The notes under the pieces: generated by a model
What the model was told of the DNA's origin: nothing
The model's database searches: none
The model's input: the letters and a program-made list of their open reading frames with translations, nothing else
Part shown: positions 12,525 through 22,302 of the stretch, piece by piece
How positions within the stretch are numbered: the stretch's first letter is position 1
How the letters are laid out: each line of letters begins with the position of its first letter
Made by a program: the position numbers and the translations under genes
Virus record (IMG/VR): IMGVR_UViG_3300047463_000123
Coordinates: 1-36,929 of that record
Reading direction: 5' to 3' (one strand)
Length of the DNA stretch: 36,929 nucleotides
Origin: a virus

Positions 12525-15500
12525 TGGAGAAACAATTAAAGATTGCTTCTGCCTCTGCTGGTCTTTCTCCTAAAGATAGGGAGAAAATTGACTCGTTGAC
12601 AAAGATGGTTACTACTCATAAGAACCTTCTTGATATGCCTGCTAATGAAGCACGCATAAAGTTTCAATCACTACCTGCAGATCAACAAGAAGCTCTCAAG
12701 ACCGCCTTCGGTACTGAACCAGACAAACCAAAGCGCGGCTGGCTAGGCAATGCGTGGCATTACACAGGTGGCGCACTTATCTCAGGCTTGAATGAAGTGT
12801 CAGATTTTATGACACGTGTATATCGTGTAGGTCTATTTGCTGCACAAGATGGTTACTTCACACCAGATTTTACTAAGACACCTGCTCAAAAGGTAGCAAT
12901 TCTTAACGAGGCTTGGAACAAGTCCAAAGATAACGGTGAACTTGTATACAACGAAGGTCGCATCTCTAAGGCTGTTAAGAAGTATGGCCCTGTTCGTGTT
13001 AAGTTAGTACAGGATATTACAGAGCAAAAACGCTCTCTTGCAGACATTGTAGCCAACGGCACACCTGAAGAGAAGGAAATTGCAGCGTTAGCGGCAAAGA
13101 AGCAAGATCCGCTCTGGCAAGACGCTTATGATGCTGTATTTGCAGCAAAGTACTCACCAGGTCGTCAAGTTGCTAATGCGCTGCTACCTGAAGGCTTAGA
13201 AGGTTCAGGATTCCTATATAAGGGCATTTCAGGTACTGTAGATGCTGCATATCGTGTATTTGCAGACCCAACCCTTGCACTAGGTAAGGCTAAGAAGGCC
13301 TATGATGCAGCCAATTACTCTCTCATTAAGATTGTTGGAGACGGTAATAAGGTTGATGATGTCTTCAAAAACCAGCAAGTTGTTAACTTTTTCAACGTAT
13401 ACGGTGCAGAACTAGGTAATCTTGCCAAGGCTCGTAAGGCAAAAGACATAACTAAGGCTACCCAAGCCTCAGAACAACTCCGTCGTATTGCACCAGAGTT
13501 TGGTCCTGCTGCTATTGATGAATTTATTAAAGCTGGTGTACGTAATGCTGACACAGCAAAGGCTTATCTGCAAAACACTGTAGATGCTAAGGCTATTCTT
13601 AAGGGTCAAGCTGCTCGTGAGACACCTTTAGTGCCACGATTGACCGCTGGTCGCAAGGCTCGTATCGCTGCTTTGACTACTGGTAATAAGATTCTTGATA
13701 TTGATAAGGTTGGAAGAACTCTTGCACGTTCTTTTTATGGACCAAATCCAGAGTATGAAGATATTCTAACTGGTATTACTACCCGTTCCGAGAATATCGC
13801 TATCACAGAGAATGCCATCGGAAGAGTTAAGGGTATTCCTGGCGTAATTCGCTTTACTGATAACCAGATTCAAGGTCGTATTGACCGCTTCGCTCGTAAG
13901 TTTACTAAGGTTCCTAACCCAACCGCTACAGTTTTTGATGTAATGGGACCTGATGCTGTAGATCAAATCTACCGCACGGCACGCTTGACCAACAATCGCT
14001 ACCATAGCAAGATTATTGCTGAGGCTTTTGCAGCAGGTGACGAAGGTCAGCGTATGCAAATCACCAAAGGTCTATGGAATACCATATTCTCAACACGTGG
14101 TATCCGCAAAGGTGACCCAGGCAAGACCTTTATGGAGCAGTTTGCAGGGCGTGGACTAGAGAAGCGCTACGCTGCAGATATCGTTGTAGATGGTCAGCGA
14201 GTAGGAAACCCTGCAGAGTTTGCAGGAGAGCAGATGGCTTTGTTCCCATACCAACTTTCCTCATCAATGGTAATCCCATCTGTCGTAGATTTAGATAGAT
14301 TGACTGCTCGTCAGGGTCTTGTCTCTAAGATGGTAGGTCTATCCCACAATAAGTGGGTAGATAAGATTACTTCAGGCTGGTCATTCTTGACCCTTGCAGG
14401 TCCACGCTTTGCCATTCGTAACACTATCGAAGATGATATGTTCTATCTTGCTCGTGGTCGCAATCCTTGGGATATGGTTAAAGGCCGTCTATGGTCTACA
14501 CGCATCCGTACAGGTAAAGGTGTAGCTGGAGAAGATAACGCTCTACAAAAACTTAAAGACACAGTATTTATCAACAGTCAATCAGGTGAACTTGGTGCTA
14601 TCAATAAGTTCCTAAAGGCTGATGAGTTAGAAGAGTTCGCTAAGAAAGTAGCAGATGCTGCTGATGAGAACGAAGTTCGTTCTGTTATGGCAGAGGCTGT
14701 ACTACGTCGCAAGTTAGCAAAGCAACTAGACCCTGAAGCAGCTAAGATTGTTTCAGAGATTGCTAAGTATGGCGACCTAGATTCACTACTTGCTGAGGTT
14801 TCCGAAGGTGCTAAGAATGGCCTTCGTGGTGGTGGACGTTATTGGAATGTCAATGATGACGTATCTCGCTTCGGTAAGATGGAAGCAATTACTATCAACG
14901 GACAGGCTTACAAACGTTCCATCGGTGATAAGTCATTTACTAACTTTAATCCTGTTGCCAATGACCAAGCTAAAGTATCTTGGCTATTCCAGATTGGCGT
15001 AATGACTCAGGATGACCTAGGTCGTATCGCAGTTAAATATCTTGATGATGAGAAGACTGCTATTGATGAGATTTATAAATACCTAAGAAGCCTACCTCAG
15101 AAGGAAAGAGATCGTTTCCAGCTTTACTTCAAGGGTGGAGATGAGCGCATTCACGCACAGCGTGCCTATCTTGCAGTACGTACTTTGTTCTCAAAGTCAA
15201 ACGGAGACTTAAACGCAGACCTTTGGAAGAAGGTTGTCAAGACTGACAAAGACGGATATATCAGGGTCAGTTCCAAAGACTTGAAACTTGTAGACTTGCC
15301 TACAAACCCTGTAGATGCACCAGCATTTATCTCTGGTCCTACCCTAGTTCCAGTATCTGAGGCAGATAACTTTGCTGCATCTATGTGGGATAAAGGCTGG
15401 GATGCAATGGGTGAGGCTAATGCCCGCTGGTCTCGTGAGCCTATCGTTCTAAATGAGGTCATCAGATTCCGCAAAGAGCTAGATGCTTCTGGTTATACTC

Positions 15501-17203
15501 AAAAAGTAATCAAAGAGTTAACTGCAGGAAAGACAGATGAGGCATATGCTAAGGCTTACAAGTCTGCAATGGCTCACATTAACTCTGTTGCAGAGGATTT
15601 AGCTAAGGATAGTGCTCTAGCATTCCTAGATAACCCAGCAGTTCGTAGCCAGTTAGCTATGTCTGCTCGTAACTTTGCACGTTTCTATCGTGCAACTGAA
15701 GACTTCTATCGTCGTTTCTATCGCACAGTACGTTACAACCCTGAAGCAATCACTCGCGCTTCGCTAACCTACGACGGAATTTCACACTCAGGCTTTGTGC
15801 AGACAGATGATACTGGTGAACAGTACTTCTTCTATCCAGGCACTACTGCTATGTACCAGACAATGGACAAAGTAATGGCTGCCTTCGGTCAGACTGAGGC
15901 AATCAAGGCTCCGATGCCTATTGAGTTCAGTGCTAAGTTGAAGATGATTACCCCATCTTCTAACCCAGACTCACTATTTCCTACATTTGCTGGACCGCTA
16001 TCAGCGGTTTCAATGAAAGCAATTTTTAATCTAGTTCCACAACTTGATAAGTTTGAACGAGTAATCCTTGGTCAGTATGCAGAAGACCAACCAATGGTCA
16101 ATGCTATCTTCCCAGCACACGTTACTCGATTCCTTGCCTTGATGGATCGCAATGAGCGTAACTCTCAGTTCGCATCTGCTTTCCGTAAGGCTGCTACATA
16201 CCTTGAGGCTACAGGTCACGGACTCAAGCCAAAGGTAGACCCAGCAACTGGACAAGAAATCCCAATCACCGAAGGTGAACTAGAGCAATATAAGAACAAG
16301 TTAGAGGCTTCAACAATTACAGCCTTAACCCTACGCTTTGTTCTGGGCTTCTTTGTCCCAGCTCCACCACAGACAACTCTCAAGAGCGATGTTGCTACCT
16401 GGGTTCGTCAAAATGGCGAGACCAACTTTAAGCAGACTTGGAATAACCTAGTTCAAAAGACTGGTGATTATGACAAGGCTATGCAGGAATGGATTCGTCT
16501 ATTTCCAACAGAGTTGCCATATACCATCTCTGAGTCTGAATCTACCGTTACTGCACTCATCAGTGCTAATGACAAGACCAACAAATGGGTAGAAAAAAAC
16601 AAAGGTCTACTTGAGAAATACCCAGAAGCTGCTTCATTCTTCTTGCCAAAAGATGCTGGATTCGATTTTAATGCCTATAAGTTACTAATTAAGATGGGCT
16701 TAAAAGAATCTAAACTAGTAGGCGATTTCTTGCGTGAAGTAAATACAGCCTACGATGAGACTTTCTACTATGACCAAAGAGACCTTTACGAAGAAGAGTT
16801 AGCAAATACCTACGGAGACTTTGCTAAGCGCAACCTTAAGAGTCAATGGGATAACTGGTCAAGCCAGTTCCTCAAGGCTCGTCCTAGCCTACAGGTAGAA
16901 CTTGGTAAAGGTGCAGAGAATGCTATTCAACGCAGACGTACTCTGATGGATCTAGAGTCTATGCTTTCAGATTCTAACGTGAAGCTAGACCCTGCAGTGC
17001 GTAAGCCAATCGAATCTATGTTGACTGTCTATAACGACTACATCAACACCCGTGATTCTATCTACAGCAATAGTGGATCTGCACAAGATTACAAAGACCT
17101 ACTCAAGCAACGAGCAAAGTCAGAACTAGAGCGTTTGTCCAAGACAAACCGTAATGCACAAGATGCTTACTTTGCTCTATTCTCGAAATTGATTAGAGAC
17201 TAA
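12524..17203 (+). CDS. Giant virion protein, possible internal/ejection protein
   Basis: 1559 residues, the largest gene in the window, GTG start sharing a base with the previous stop. Mostly helical and Lys/Ala-rich; no enzyme motif is recognised. Notable stretches are an N-terminal GWLGNAWHYTGGALISGLNE, a central WSFLTLAGPRFAIRNTIEDD that may touch membrane, and a C-terminal part rich in charged helices. Its size, helical character and place between portal and capsid resemble the large internal virion (DNA-ejection) proteins of podoviruses, but tail length measure or polymerase-like roles cannot be excluded. The structural call is inference from context. Confidence 0.55.
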   Translation: MEKQLKIASASAGLSPKDREKIDSLTKMVTTHKNLLDMPANEARIKFQSLPADQQEALKTAFGTEPDKPKRGWLGNAWHYTGGALISGLNEVSDFMTRVYRVGLFAAQDGYFTPDFTKTPAQKVAILNEAWNKSKDNGELVYNEGRISKAVKKYGPVRVKLVQDITEQKRSLADIVANGTPEEKEIAALAAKKQDPLWQDAYDAVFAAKYSPGRQVANALLPEGLEGSGFLYKGISGTVDAAYRVFADPTLALGKAKKAYDAANYSLIKIVGDGNKVDDVFKNQQVVNFFNVYGAELGNLAKARKAKDITKATQASEQLRRIAPEFGPAAIDEFIKAGVRNADTAKAYLQNTVDAKAILKGQAARETPLVPRLTAGRKARIAALTTGNKILDIDKVGRTLARSFYGPNPEYEDILTGITTRSENIAITENAIGRVKGIPGVIRFTDNQIQGRIDRFARKFTKVPNPTATVFDVMGPDAVDQIYRTARLTNNRYHSKIIAEAFAAGDEGQRMQITKGLWNTIFSTRGIRKGDPGKTFMEQFAGRGLEKRYAADIVVDGQRVGNPAEFAGEQMALFPYQLSSSMVIPSVVDLDRLTARQGLVSKMVGLSHNKWVDKITSGWSFLTLAGPRFAIRNTIEDDMFYLARGRNPWDMVKGRLWSTRIRTGKGVAGEDNALQKLKDTVFINSQSGELGAINKFLKADELEEFAKKVADAADENEVRSVMAEAVLRRKLAKQLDPEAAKIVSEIAKYGDLDSLLAEVSEGAKNGLRGGGRYWNVNDDVSRFGKMEAITINGQAYKRSIGDKSFTNFNPVANDQAKVSWLFQIGVMTQDDLGRIAVKYLDDEKTAIDEIYKYLRSLPQKERDRFQLYFKGGDERIHAQRAYLAVRTLFSKSNGDLNADLWKKVVKTDKDGYIRVSSKDLKLVDLPTNPVDAPAFISGPTLVPVSEADNFAASMWDKGWDAMGEANARWSREPIVLNEVIRFRKELDASGYTQKVIKELTAGKTDEAYAKAYKSAMAHINSVAEDLAKDSALAFLDNPAVRSQLAMSARNFARFYRATEDFYRRFYRTVRYNPEAITRASLTYDGISHSGFVQTDDTGEQYFFYPGTTAMYQTMDKVMAAFGQTEAIKAPMPIEFSAKLKMITPSSNPDSLFPTFAGPLSAVSMKAIFNLVPQLDKFERVILGQYAEDQPMVNAIFPAHVTRFLALMDRNERNSQFASAFRKAATYLEATGHGLKPKVDPATGQEIPITEGELEQYKNKLEASTITALTLRFVLGFFVPAPPQTTLKSDVATWVRQNGETNFKQTWNNLVQKTGDYDKAMQEWIRLFPTELPYTISESESTVTALISANDKTNKWVEKNKGLLEKYPEAASFFLPKDAGFDFNAYKLLIKMGLKESKLVGDFLREVNTAYDETFYYDQRDLYEEELANTYGDFAKRNLKSQWDNWSSQFLKARPSLQVELGKGAENAIQRRRTLMDLESMLSDSNVKLDPAVRKPIESMLTVYNDYINTRDSIYSNSGSAQDYKDLLKQRAKSELERLSKTNRNAQDAYFALFSKLIRD

Positions 17204-17214
17204 CAGGAGAAGAT

Positions 17215-18606
17215 ATGTCAGAAAGTGCATTTTGGAATAACTGGAAGAACTCGGCTCTGCCAGCCAGTGGTTCCACTGTCTCTAATCCTAATGCCTCTGG
17301 TGCTTATGCTGGATATAAGGGTGGTCAAACTGCAGGTATCACAACCGATGTATCTGAATTATTAAACATTTCAGACAATGACAGACTAATGATTTCAAAG
17401 ATGCTTGTATCTGCAGGCTATCTTAAGAGCGCAACGAGCAAATACAACAAATCTCTAGGTGACGCTTATACAAAAGCGCTAAACGACTACCAAGTTGAAG
17501 CTGCTAGAACTGGTCGTCAAGGGCTAACCCTTCGAGTCTTCCTACAAGAGAATGCAAGTACTCCAACGGGAGCAGTATCCAATAAGCCATCAACTCAGGT
17601 TGCCTCTCGTGTTGATGACAATACTACTGCCGATGCCCGCGTAACAAAGATATTTGAATCTCTTGGCCTTACCCCAACTCCTGCTCAAATCAAGGAGTGG
17701 AGAGGCAAACTTCAGGCTGAACAGAAGAAAAATCCTGTTACCACAAAGTACACCACAAAGAATGGCGTTACTACAGCATCTACTACTGGTGGACTTGAAG
17801 ATGAATTCTGGCTAGAGCAGAACATTAGAAAAGCATTTGCTAAAGATATTGAAGCAGTTGGACTTATTGATAAAGACACCGCTGCTCGTGAGAAAGCAAA
17901 GTCAATATATAACAAAGTGACTCAAGGGTTGACTGGAGATGCTCTTGCTGCTGCTGCGAATAAGACTGAATACGGTAGAGATATCAATGCTATCAAAGCT
18001 AGAATCAATGAATATGTTCTAGAAGCAGGCGGAAGCCTGGCTGATGCAGATGCTGCCGCTAAAGAAATATATGATCTTGGTATTGCAGGAGATGCTACAC
18101 AAATTCGTGATTATCTACGTGGCAAGATTACCCTTGGTGACGGCGCTCTAGGTGGTCGCGCTGGTAGCAATCTAGCAGACCTACAAAGGACCGCTGCTGC
18201 TAATGGTCTTGACTTAAATAAAGCATTTGGTGGTCAAGTAAAGACCTGGCTTAAGAATATAGAGCAGGGCGAAGATATTGACACCTATAAGAGAATCATT
18301 CGTGGCGTAGCCAAACTTGGTATGCCAGACAAGGTATCTACTTTGCTAGACCAAGGTGTAGACCTAGAGACTATCTACAGTCCATACCGCCGTCAGATGG
18401 CTAACCTACTAGAAGTTGATGAGGGTTCTATCAGTCTTGATGACCCATTACTTCGCTCATCTATTGGGCCAGACAAAGAGATGACTCTGTACGATTTCAA
18501 GAAAGCAGTTCGTAAAGATCCTCGCTGGCAGTACACAGATAATGCTAGAGAAGAAGTATCAAATATCGCACTATCCGTACTTCGTGACTTCGGATTTCAG
18601 GGGTAA
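17215..18606 (+). CDS. Helical head protein, possible internal virion protein
   Basis: 463 residues with AGGAGA upstream. Ala/Lys/Asp-rich helices throughout; the N-terminal 90 residues are Ser/Thr/Gly-rich (SALPASGSTVSNPNASGAYA). Segments such as NISDNDRLMISKMLVSAGYL and YKRIIRGVAKLGMPDKVSTL repeat the look of the next gene product, so the two may be diverged paralogues. It lies between the 1559-residue gene and the capsid block. No domain is recognised. Confidence 0.55.
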   Translation: MSESAFWNNWKNSALPASGSTVSNPNASGAYAGYKGGQTAGITTDVSELLNISDNDRLMISKMLVSAGYLKSATSKYNKSLGDAYTKALNDYQVEAARTGRQGLTLRVFLQENASTPTGAVSNKPSTQVASRVDDNTTADARVTKIFESLGLTPTPAQIKEWRGKLQAEQKKNPVTTKYTTKNGVTTASTTGGLEDEFWLEQNIRKAFAKDIEAVGLIDKDTAAREKAKSIYNKVTQGLTGDALAAAANKTEYGRDINAIKARINEYVLEAGGSLADADAAAKEIYDLGIAGDATQIRDYLRGKITLGDGALGGRAGSNLADLQRTAAANGLDLNKAFGGQVKTWLKNIEQGEDIDTYKRIIRGVAKLGMPDKVSTLLDQGVDLETIYSPYRRQMANLLEVDEGSISLDDPLLRSSIGPDKEMTLYDFKKAVRKDPRWQYTDNAREEVSNIALSVLRDFGFQG

Positions 18607-18608
18607 TA

Positions 18609-19892
18609 ATGGCTGAGATAAATCAAAGTTTTGTAAAAATACCATACTCTGAATTAAGCGCTGCTCAAAAGTTGCAAATGGAAAAAGCGGGCGCACAAGG
18701 TGGTGGCAAATATCCAATAGTACCAATGTCGGGTGAGGAGTACTACAACTCACGTGGCGGTATGAATAAGGCTGGATACTGGGGAGATTCATATACTCCT
18801 GGACTTACTTTAACTGACGAAGAATACGCTGCAGCAATAGCATCAACCCCCAAAGGGGGCCTTACAGGTTCATCAATAAGCGCTGCTTCTCAGAAAAAAG
18901 CAATGGAGTACTATTCATCTCTGGGTTATAGCGCAGATCAAATTTCAAAATTAATAGGTGGGTCTGCTCGTTTAGTAGATGGCAGATACTATGATGTGGG
19001 AAACCTTCTTGGTAATACACCTCAGATTACCGACGAGAAAACTCGTCAGGGGCAATCTGCCTACACTTTGTTACTAGAACAGTTCAACCAATACGGCTTA
19101 GGCGCTCTCATTGAACCATTAAAAGGATTTATCGTAGAAGGTCTATCACCTGCAGAGTTTACTCTCAGGTTGCGTGAGACAGATGCCTACAAAAAGCGCT
19201 TTGCCGCTAACGCTCAGCGCGTAGCTAAGGGCCTACGTGCCCTATCTGAGGCAGAATATATTGGCCTTGAAGACCAATACCAAGATGTTATGCGTCGTTA
19301 TGGTCTGCCAGAAAGTTATTATACTCGTGGTGATATGGGTCGCCAAGAGGGCTTTGAGAAGTTTATTGCTGGAGATGTATCACCTGTTGAACTAGAAGAT
19401 AGAGTTCAGACAGCACAGCGTCGCGTACTTAATGCTGCTCCACAAATCAAGGACACTTTGACACAGTACTACGGAGATGAAATATCCAACGGCGACATTC
19501 TTGCCTATGTATTAGACCCAACTAAGGCTATTGAAAACATCAAGCGTAAGGTGACCGCTGCTGAAATTGGCGGTGCTGCAGCCAGATTTGGTCTTGGTGC
19601 AACTCGCACCAGAGCAGAAGAACTTGGCACCTACGGAGTTACTGGTGAGCAAGCACAAGCTGGATACGAGATGATTGGTGGCGGCCTAGAACGTGGACGT
19701 CAACTATCAGCCATCTATGGTGGCCCTGCCTATACTCAAGCGGTAGCAGAGACAGAATTATTTAAGTTGCCTACAGCTACTGAAGCGCGTAAGCAACGTC
19801 AACAACTTATCAAACAAGAGACAGCAACATTCGGTGGCACCGCTGGTGCAACGGGTGGAGCGCTAGCCCGCGATAGAGCGGGCGCATTCTAA
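18609..19892 (+). CDS. Helical head protein, possible internal virion protein
   Basis: 427 residues starting 3 bp after the previous stop. The middle contains LLEQFNQYGLGALIEPLKGF and SPAEFTLRLRETDAYKKRF, the pattern of helical phage structural proteins thought to lie inside the capsid; the later part has DPTKAIENIKRKVTAAEIGG. The C-terminus is flexible and Gly/Ala-rich. Together with the two preceding genes it forms a three-gene block of large helical proteins, possibly an ejection apparatus. Function is inferred from position. Confidence 0.55.
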   Translation: MAEINQSFVKIPYSELSAAQKLQMEKAGAQGGGKYPIVPMSGEEYYNSRGGMNKAGYWGDSYTPGLTLTDEEYAAAIASTPKGGLTGSSISAASQKKAMEYYSSLGYSADQISKLIGGSARLVDGRYYDVGNLLGNTPQITDEKTRQGQSAYTLLLEQFNQYGLGALIEPLKGFIVEGLSPAEFTLRLRETDAYKKRFAANAQRVAKGLRALSEAEYIGLEDQYQDVMRRYGLPESYYTRGDMGRQEGFEKFIAGDVSPVELEDRVQTAQRRVLNAAPQIKDTLTQYYGDEISNGDILAYVLDPTKAIENIKRKVTAAEIGGAAARFGLGATRTRAEELGTYGVTGEQAQAGYEMIGGGLERGRQLSAIYGGPAYTQAVAETELFKLPTATEARKQRQQLIKQETATFGGTAGATGGALARDRAGAF

Positions 19893-19897
19893 GCCTG

Positions 19898-19921
19898 CTA
19901 ACAGAACGACTGGTCTGTTAG
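19898..19921 (+). terminator. Hairpin between head genes
   Basis: CTAACAGA, eight bases, TCTGTTAG: a perfect 8-bp stem 5 bp after a stop codon, with no T-run. It may be a leaky terminator or an mRNA-processing or stability hairpin that separates the large helical proteins from the highly expressed scaffold/capsid genes. Confidence 0.4.
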
Positions 19922-19951
19922 AGAGACAACAAAACCAGTAGTAGGAGCCAT

Positions 19952-20023
19952 ATGGCGTTCCCCAAACCATATGAGGCCTACGACAACTACAACCAAGGGA
20001 GAAGGACCTATGTCCAATTATGA
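19952..20023 (+). CDS. 23-residue small protein or leader peptide before scaffold
   Basis: ATG 19952 has TAGGAG 6 nt upstream, better placed than most. It encodes an aromatic-rich peptide (MAFPKPYEAYDNYNQGRRTY) that ends 14 bp inside the scaffold gene. It may be a structural micro-protein, or a leader whose translation helps initiation of the scaffold gene. Confidence 0.45.
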   Translation: MAFPKPYEAYDNYNQGRRTYVQL

Positions 20024-20474
20024 CCTAGAGGACGATGACGATCTATCCGATCTATCTAATGACCTCGTCAAACAGTTGCGTAAAGCAAACAAGCAGAAAG
20101 AGAAAGAACTAGCCGAGTTAAAGGCTCAGTTTGAAAACCTCTCGAAAGCACAAAGAGAACGAGCAATTAAAGACGCCCTCGAACGTCGCGGGGTAAACCA
20201 GAAGATTGCTTCTTTTATCCCACAGGATATAGACCCAACTGAGGAGTCTGTATCAAACTGGTTGAATAACTACGCCGATGTATTCGGAGTAGATACTCAA
20301 CCGAACCAGGCAAAACCGAATGTTGACCCAGCTCAGGCACAGCAATATCAGAGGATGACTAACACCGTTGATGCGGCAGCAACACCTGCTCCGCTCGATG
20401 ATGTTTATCGTCGATTGATGAATGCTAATACCAGAGAAGAACTGGATGCAATCATTCGTGAGTCTGGCATCTAA
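20010..20474 (+). CDS. Capsid scaffold-like protein
   Basis: 154 residues from ATG 20010 with AAGGGAGAAGG upstream. An acidic start (NYDLEDDDDLSDLSNDL), a coiled coil at about 25-55 (KANKQKEKELAELKAQFENL) and a C-terminal helix (YRRLMNANTREELDAIIRES) are the layout of phage scaffolds. It sits directly before the capsid gene, as scaffolds do. The longer frame from 19971 lacks a ribosome site. Confidence 0.75.
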   Translation: MSNYDLEDDDDLSDLSNDLVKQLRKANKQKEKELAELKAQFENLSKAQRERAIKDALERRGVNQKIASFIPQDIDPTEESVSNWLNNYADVFGVDTQPNQAKPNVDPAQAQQYQRMTNTVDAAATPAPLDDVYRRLMNANTREELDAIIRESGI

Positions 20475-20513
20475 GACCCGAACCTAAACTAAAAGAAAGG
20501 CAGGTGGTTAGAA

Positions 20514-21443
20514 ATGGCGTTACCAGCAGGTACATTGACACCTACGACAACCGTTTCCAACCTCGTCCAGACAGCGTACGATCAGTACGTCCGTATGGCG
20601 CTTCGCTCCATTCCTGTAATGCGTGCGATTGCTGATGTTAAGCCAGTTCAGCAAGCAATGCCTGGTTCGTCAGTTGTATTCTCCATCTATTCAGATCTAA
20701 GCACTGCTACAAGCACCTTGACTGAAACATCTGACGTTTCCTCCACTGCTCTAGGCAACCCATCAACTGTTTCCGTAACTCTCAATGAATACGGTTCAGC
20801 AGTTACCACAACAAAGAAGCTCAACCTCACATCGTTCAACGATGTTGATGCAGCTCTTGCAGACATCATCGCTTACAACGCAGCCGATTCAATCGACTCT
20901 GTTGTAGCATCTGTCCTCACTGGCGGAACCAACGTAATCTACGCAGGTACTGCTACAAACCGTAACGGCATCACATCCTCAATGACCATCAGCGTTGCTG
21001 ATATCCGTGAGGCTGTAACACAGCTCCGCTCAAACAAGGCTTTGCCTCGTATCGGCGAACTCTATGCTGCATACCTACACCCACGTCAATCTGCAGACCT
21101 TCGTGCTGAATCAGGCACTGGTGGTTTCCAGGAACTCACCAAGTACGTCGAGCGCACACCGTTCGTCGCTGGTGCAGTTGGCGTTATCGAAGGTGCTTTC
21201 GTTGTTGAAACACCTCGCGTTCCATCTGTTGTTAACACTGGAACAGTTACTTGCTACCAAGCAGTTGTTGCAGGCCGTGAGGCTCTAGCAGAAGCTATGG
21301 GACAAGACATCACCACCGTTATCGGTCCAGAAGTTGACACACTACGTCGCTTCCGCACCATCGGTTGGTACTACTTCGGAGGCTTCGCTCGCCTTCGTGA
21401 AGCAGCTCTCTATCGTATCGAGTCTGCTACATCTATCAACTAG
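20514..21443 (+). CDS. Major capsid protein (N4-gp56-like)
   Basis: 309 residues, HK97-type fold expected. The N-terminal arm is TTTVSNLVQTAYDQYVRMAL followed by IPVMRAIADVKPVQQAMPGS; later ELYAAYLHPRQSADLRAESG and a final TIGWYYFGGFARLREAALYR match the N4-gp56 capsid family as recalled. Strong expression is suggested by the isolated position with its own ribosome site and by regular codon use. Confidence 0.85.
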   Translation: MALPAGTLTPTTTVSNLVQTAYDQYVRMALRSIPVMRAIADVKPVQQAMPGSSVVFSIYSDLSTATSTLTETSDVSSTALGNPSTVSVTLNEYGSAVTTTKKLNLTSFNDVDAALADIIAYNAADSIDSVVASVLTGGTNVIYAGTATNRNGITSSMTISVADIREAVTQLRSNKALPRIGELYAAYLHPRQSADLRAESGTGGFQELTKYVERTPFVAGAVGVIEGAFVVETPRVPSVVNTGTVTCYQAVVAGREALAEAMGQDITTVIGPEVDTLRRFRTIGWYYFGGFARLREAALYRIESATSIN

Positions 21444-21457
21444 GTTGATTGACTATC

Positions 21458-21505
21458 AAGCAGGGATTTAACTGCGCCTCTTGTTTGACATTAGGCCCCC
21501 TGCTT
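21458..21505 (+). terminator. Long-loop inverted repeat after the capsid gene
   Basis: AAGCAGGG (21458-21465) and CCCTGCTT (21498-21505) form a perfect 8-bp stem around a 32-base loop in the 89-bp gap. It may reduce read-through into the connector genes. The loop contains a TTGACA hexamer (21485-21490) but no good -10 follows. Confidence 0.4.
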
Positions 21506-21532
21506 GGTGGTAAGTTCATCTAAAGGAGAGTA

Positions 21533-21844
21533 ATGGCTAACTATCATCTGATGACGCCTTGGCAGGCTGAGACGTGGATACCTGATGGCAACATCTATTC
21601 GCCCTATGCTCGTCTTGCTGGTAGACCAAATGCTGATGGCGTTGGTCGTATTACAGATATCGGCAGAGGTGTATCTCTGTTGATTAACGGCTCTACTGTA
21701 ACAGAGTCAAGAACTCCAAGCCAAGATGATTTAGCAGATGCTGACCAATACTTCCTCGGTGGTCACGAATATACAGTAGATCAAAATACTGCAGATATCC
21801 TCATCGCTGCAGGTTATAGCGACTATCTCACGGTGATACCTTAA
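21533..21844 (+). CDS. Head-completion or connector-region protein
   Basis: 103 residues with AAAGGAGAG upstream. A beta-rich protein (VGRITDIGRGVSLLINGSTV, then FLGGHEYTVDQNTADILIAA) of the kind found after phage capsid genes. Its position suggests a decoration or head-tail joining role; no family is recognised. Confidence 0.55.
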   Translation: MANYHLMTPWQAETWIPDGNIYSPYARLAGRPNADGVGRITDIGRGVSLLINGSTVTESRTPSQDDLADADQYFLGGHEYTVDQNTADILIAAGYSDYLTVIP

Positions 21845-22116
21845 TGAGTAACTGTACATCATCTTGCAAGACCAAAGACCACGCATCCTATGGTGATTGC
21901 ATACAAGAGAATATGCCAATGATTGCCCCATCAGCTGCTCCTTCAAGAACAGGGTGGGATATGACAAGAATCAAAAAAGATAATAAAGAAATCGATTCGT
22001 ACTATGCCGCTGTTAAGCAGGGTATAGAACCTATCTCAACCAAACAAAAGGACATAGATGCTGCTGTCCGTCTCAGCAACGAGATGGGCGTAGCATTTGA
22101 TGGCAACAAAATATAA
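21844..22116 (+). CDS. Cysteine-containing small protein
   Basis: 90 residues, ATG sharing a base with the previous stop (TAATG). The N-terminus has three Cys and a His in MSNCTSSCKTKDHASYGDC, a possible metal site. The rest is helical (KKDNKEIDSYYAAVKQGIEP). It lies in the virion gene block and similar Cys-rich N-termini occur in other phages from memory. Function unknown. Confidence 0.6.
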   Translation: MSNCTSSCKTKDHASYGDCIQENMPMIAPSAAPSRTGWDMTRIKKDNKEIDSYYAAVKQGIEPISTKQKDIDAAVRLSNEMGVAFDGNKI

Positions 22117-22125
22117 GGAGCAACA

Positions 22126-22302
22126 ATGCCAGTAAATAACCCAGAAGCATATGGCAAGGATCAAGTAGAAGAAAAGTTTGAAGAAGAATACTACCAGCCA
22201 TATCCAGTAACACAGCCAGTATCACAGACCCGCTTTGATTCCTATGAGAAGCTCCAGACTGGCGCACCAGGAAAGCCAGCACCAAAGCAGGTACGTAACT
22301 AA
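22126..22302 (+). CDS. Small acidic/proline-rich protein
   Basis: 58 residues with AAGGAG upstream: MPVNNPEAYGKDQVEEKFEE, then Tyr/Pro/Gln-rich sequence ending in a basic tail (GKPAPKQVRN). It starts a run of six mini genes packed by start/stop overlaps. Probably unfolded. No family is recognised. Confidence 0.55.
   Translation: MPVNNPEAYGKDQVEEKFEEEYYQPYPVTQPVSQTRFDSYEKLQTGAPGKPAPKQVRN

Noticed and set aside
21485-21513. TTGACA hexamer as a promoter for connector genes
   Set aside because: No acceptable -10 box at 16-18 bp spacing; the hexamer lies in the loop of a long inverted repeat.
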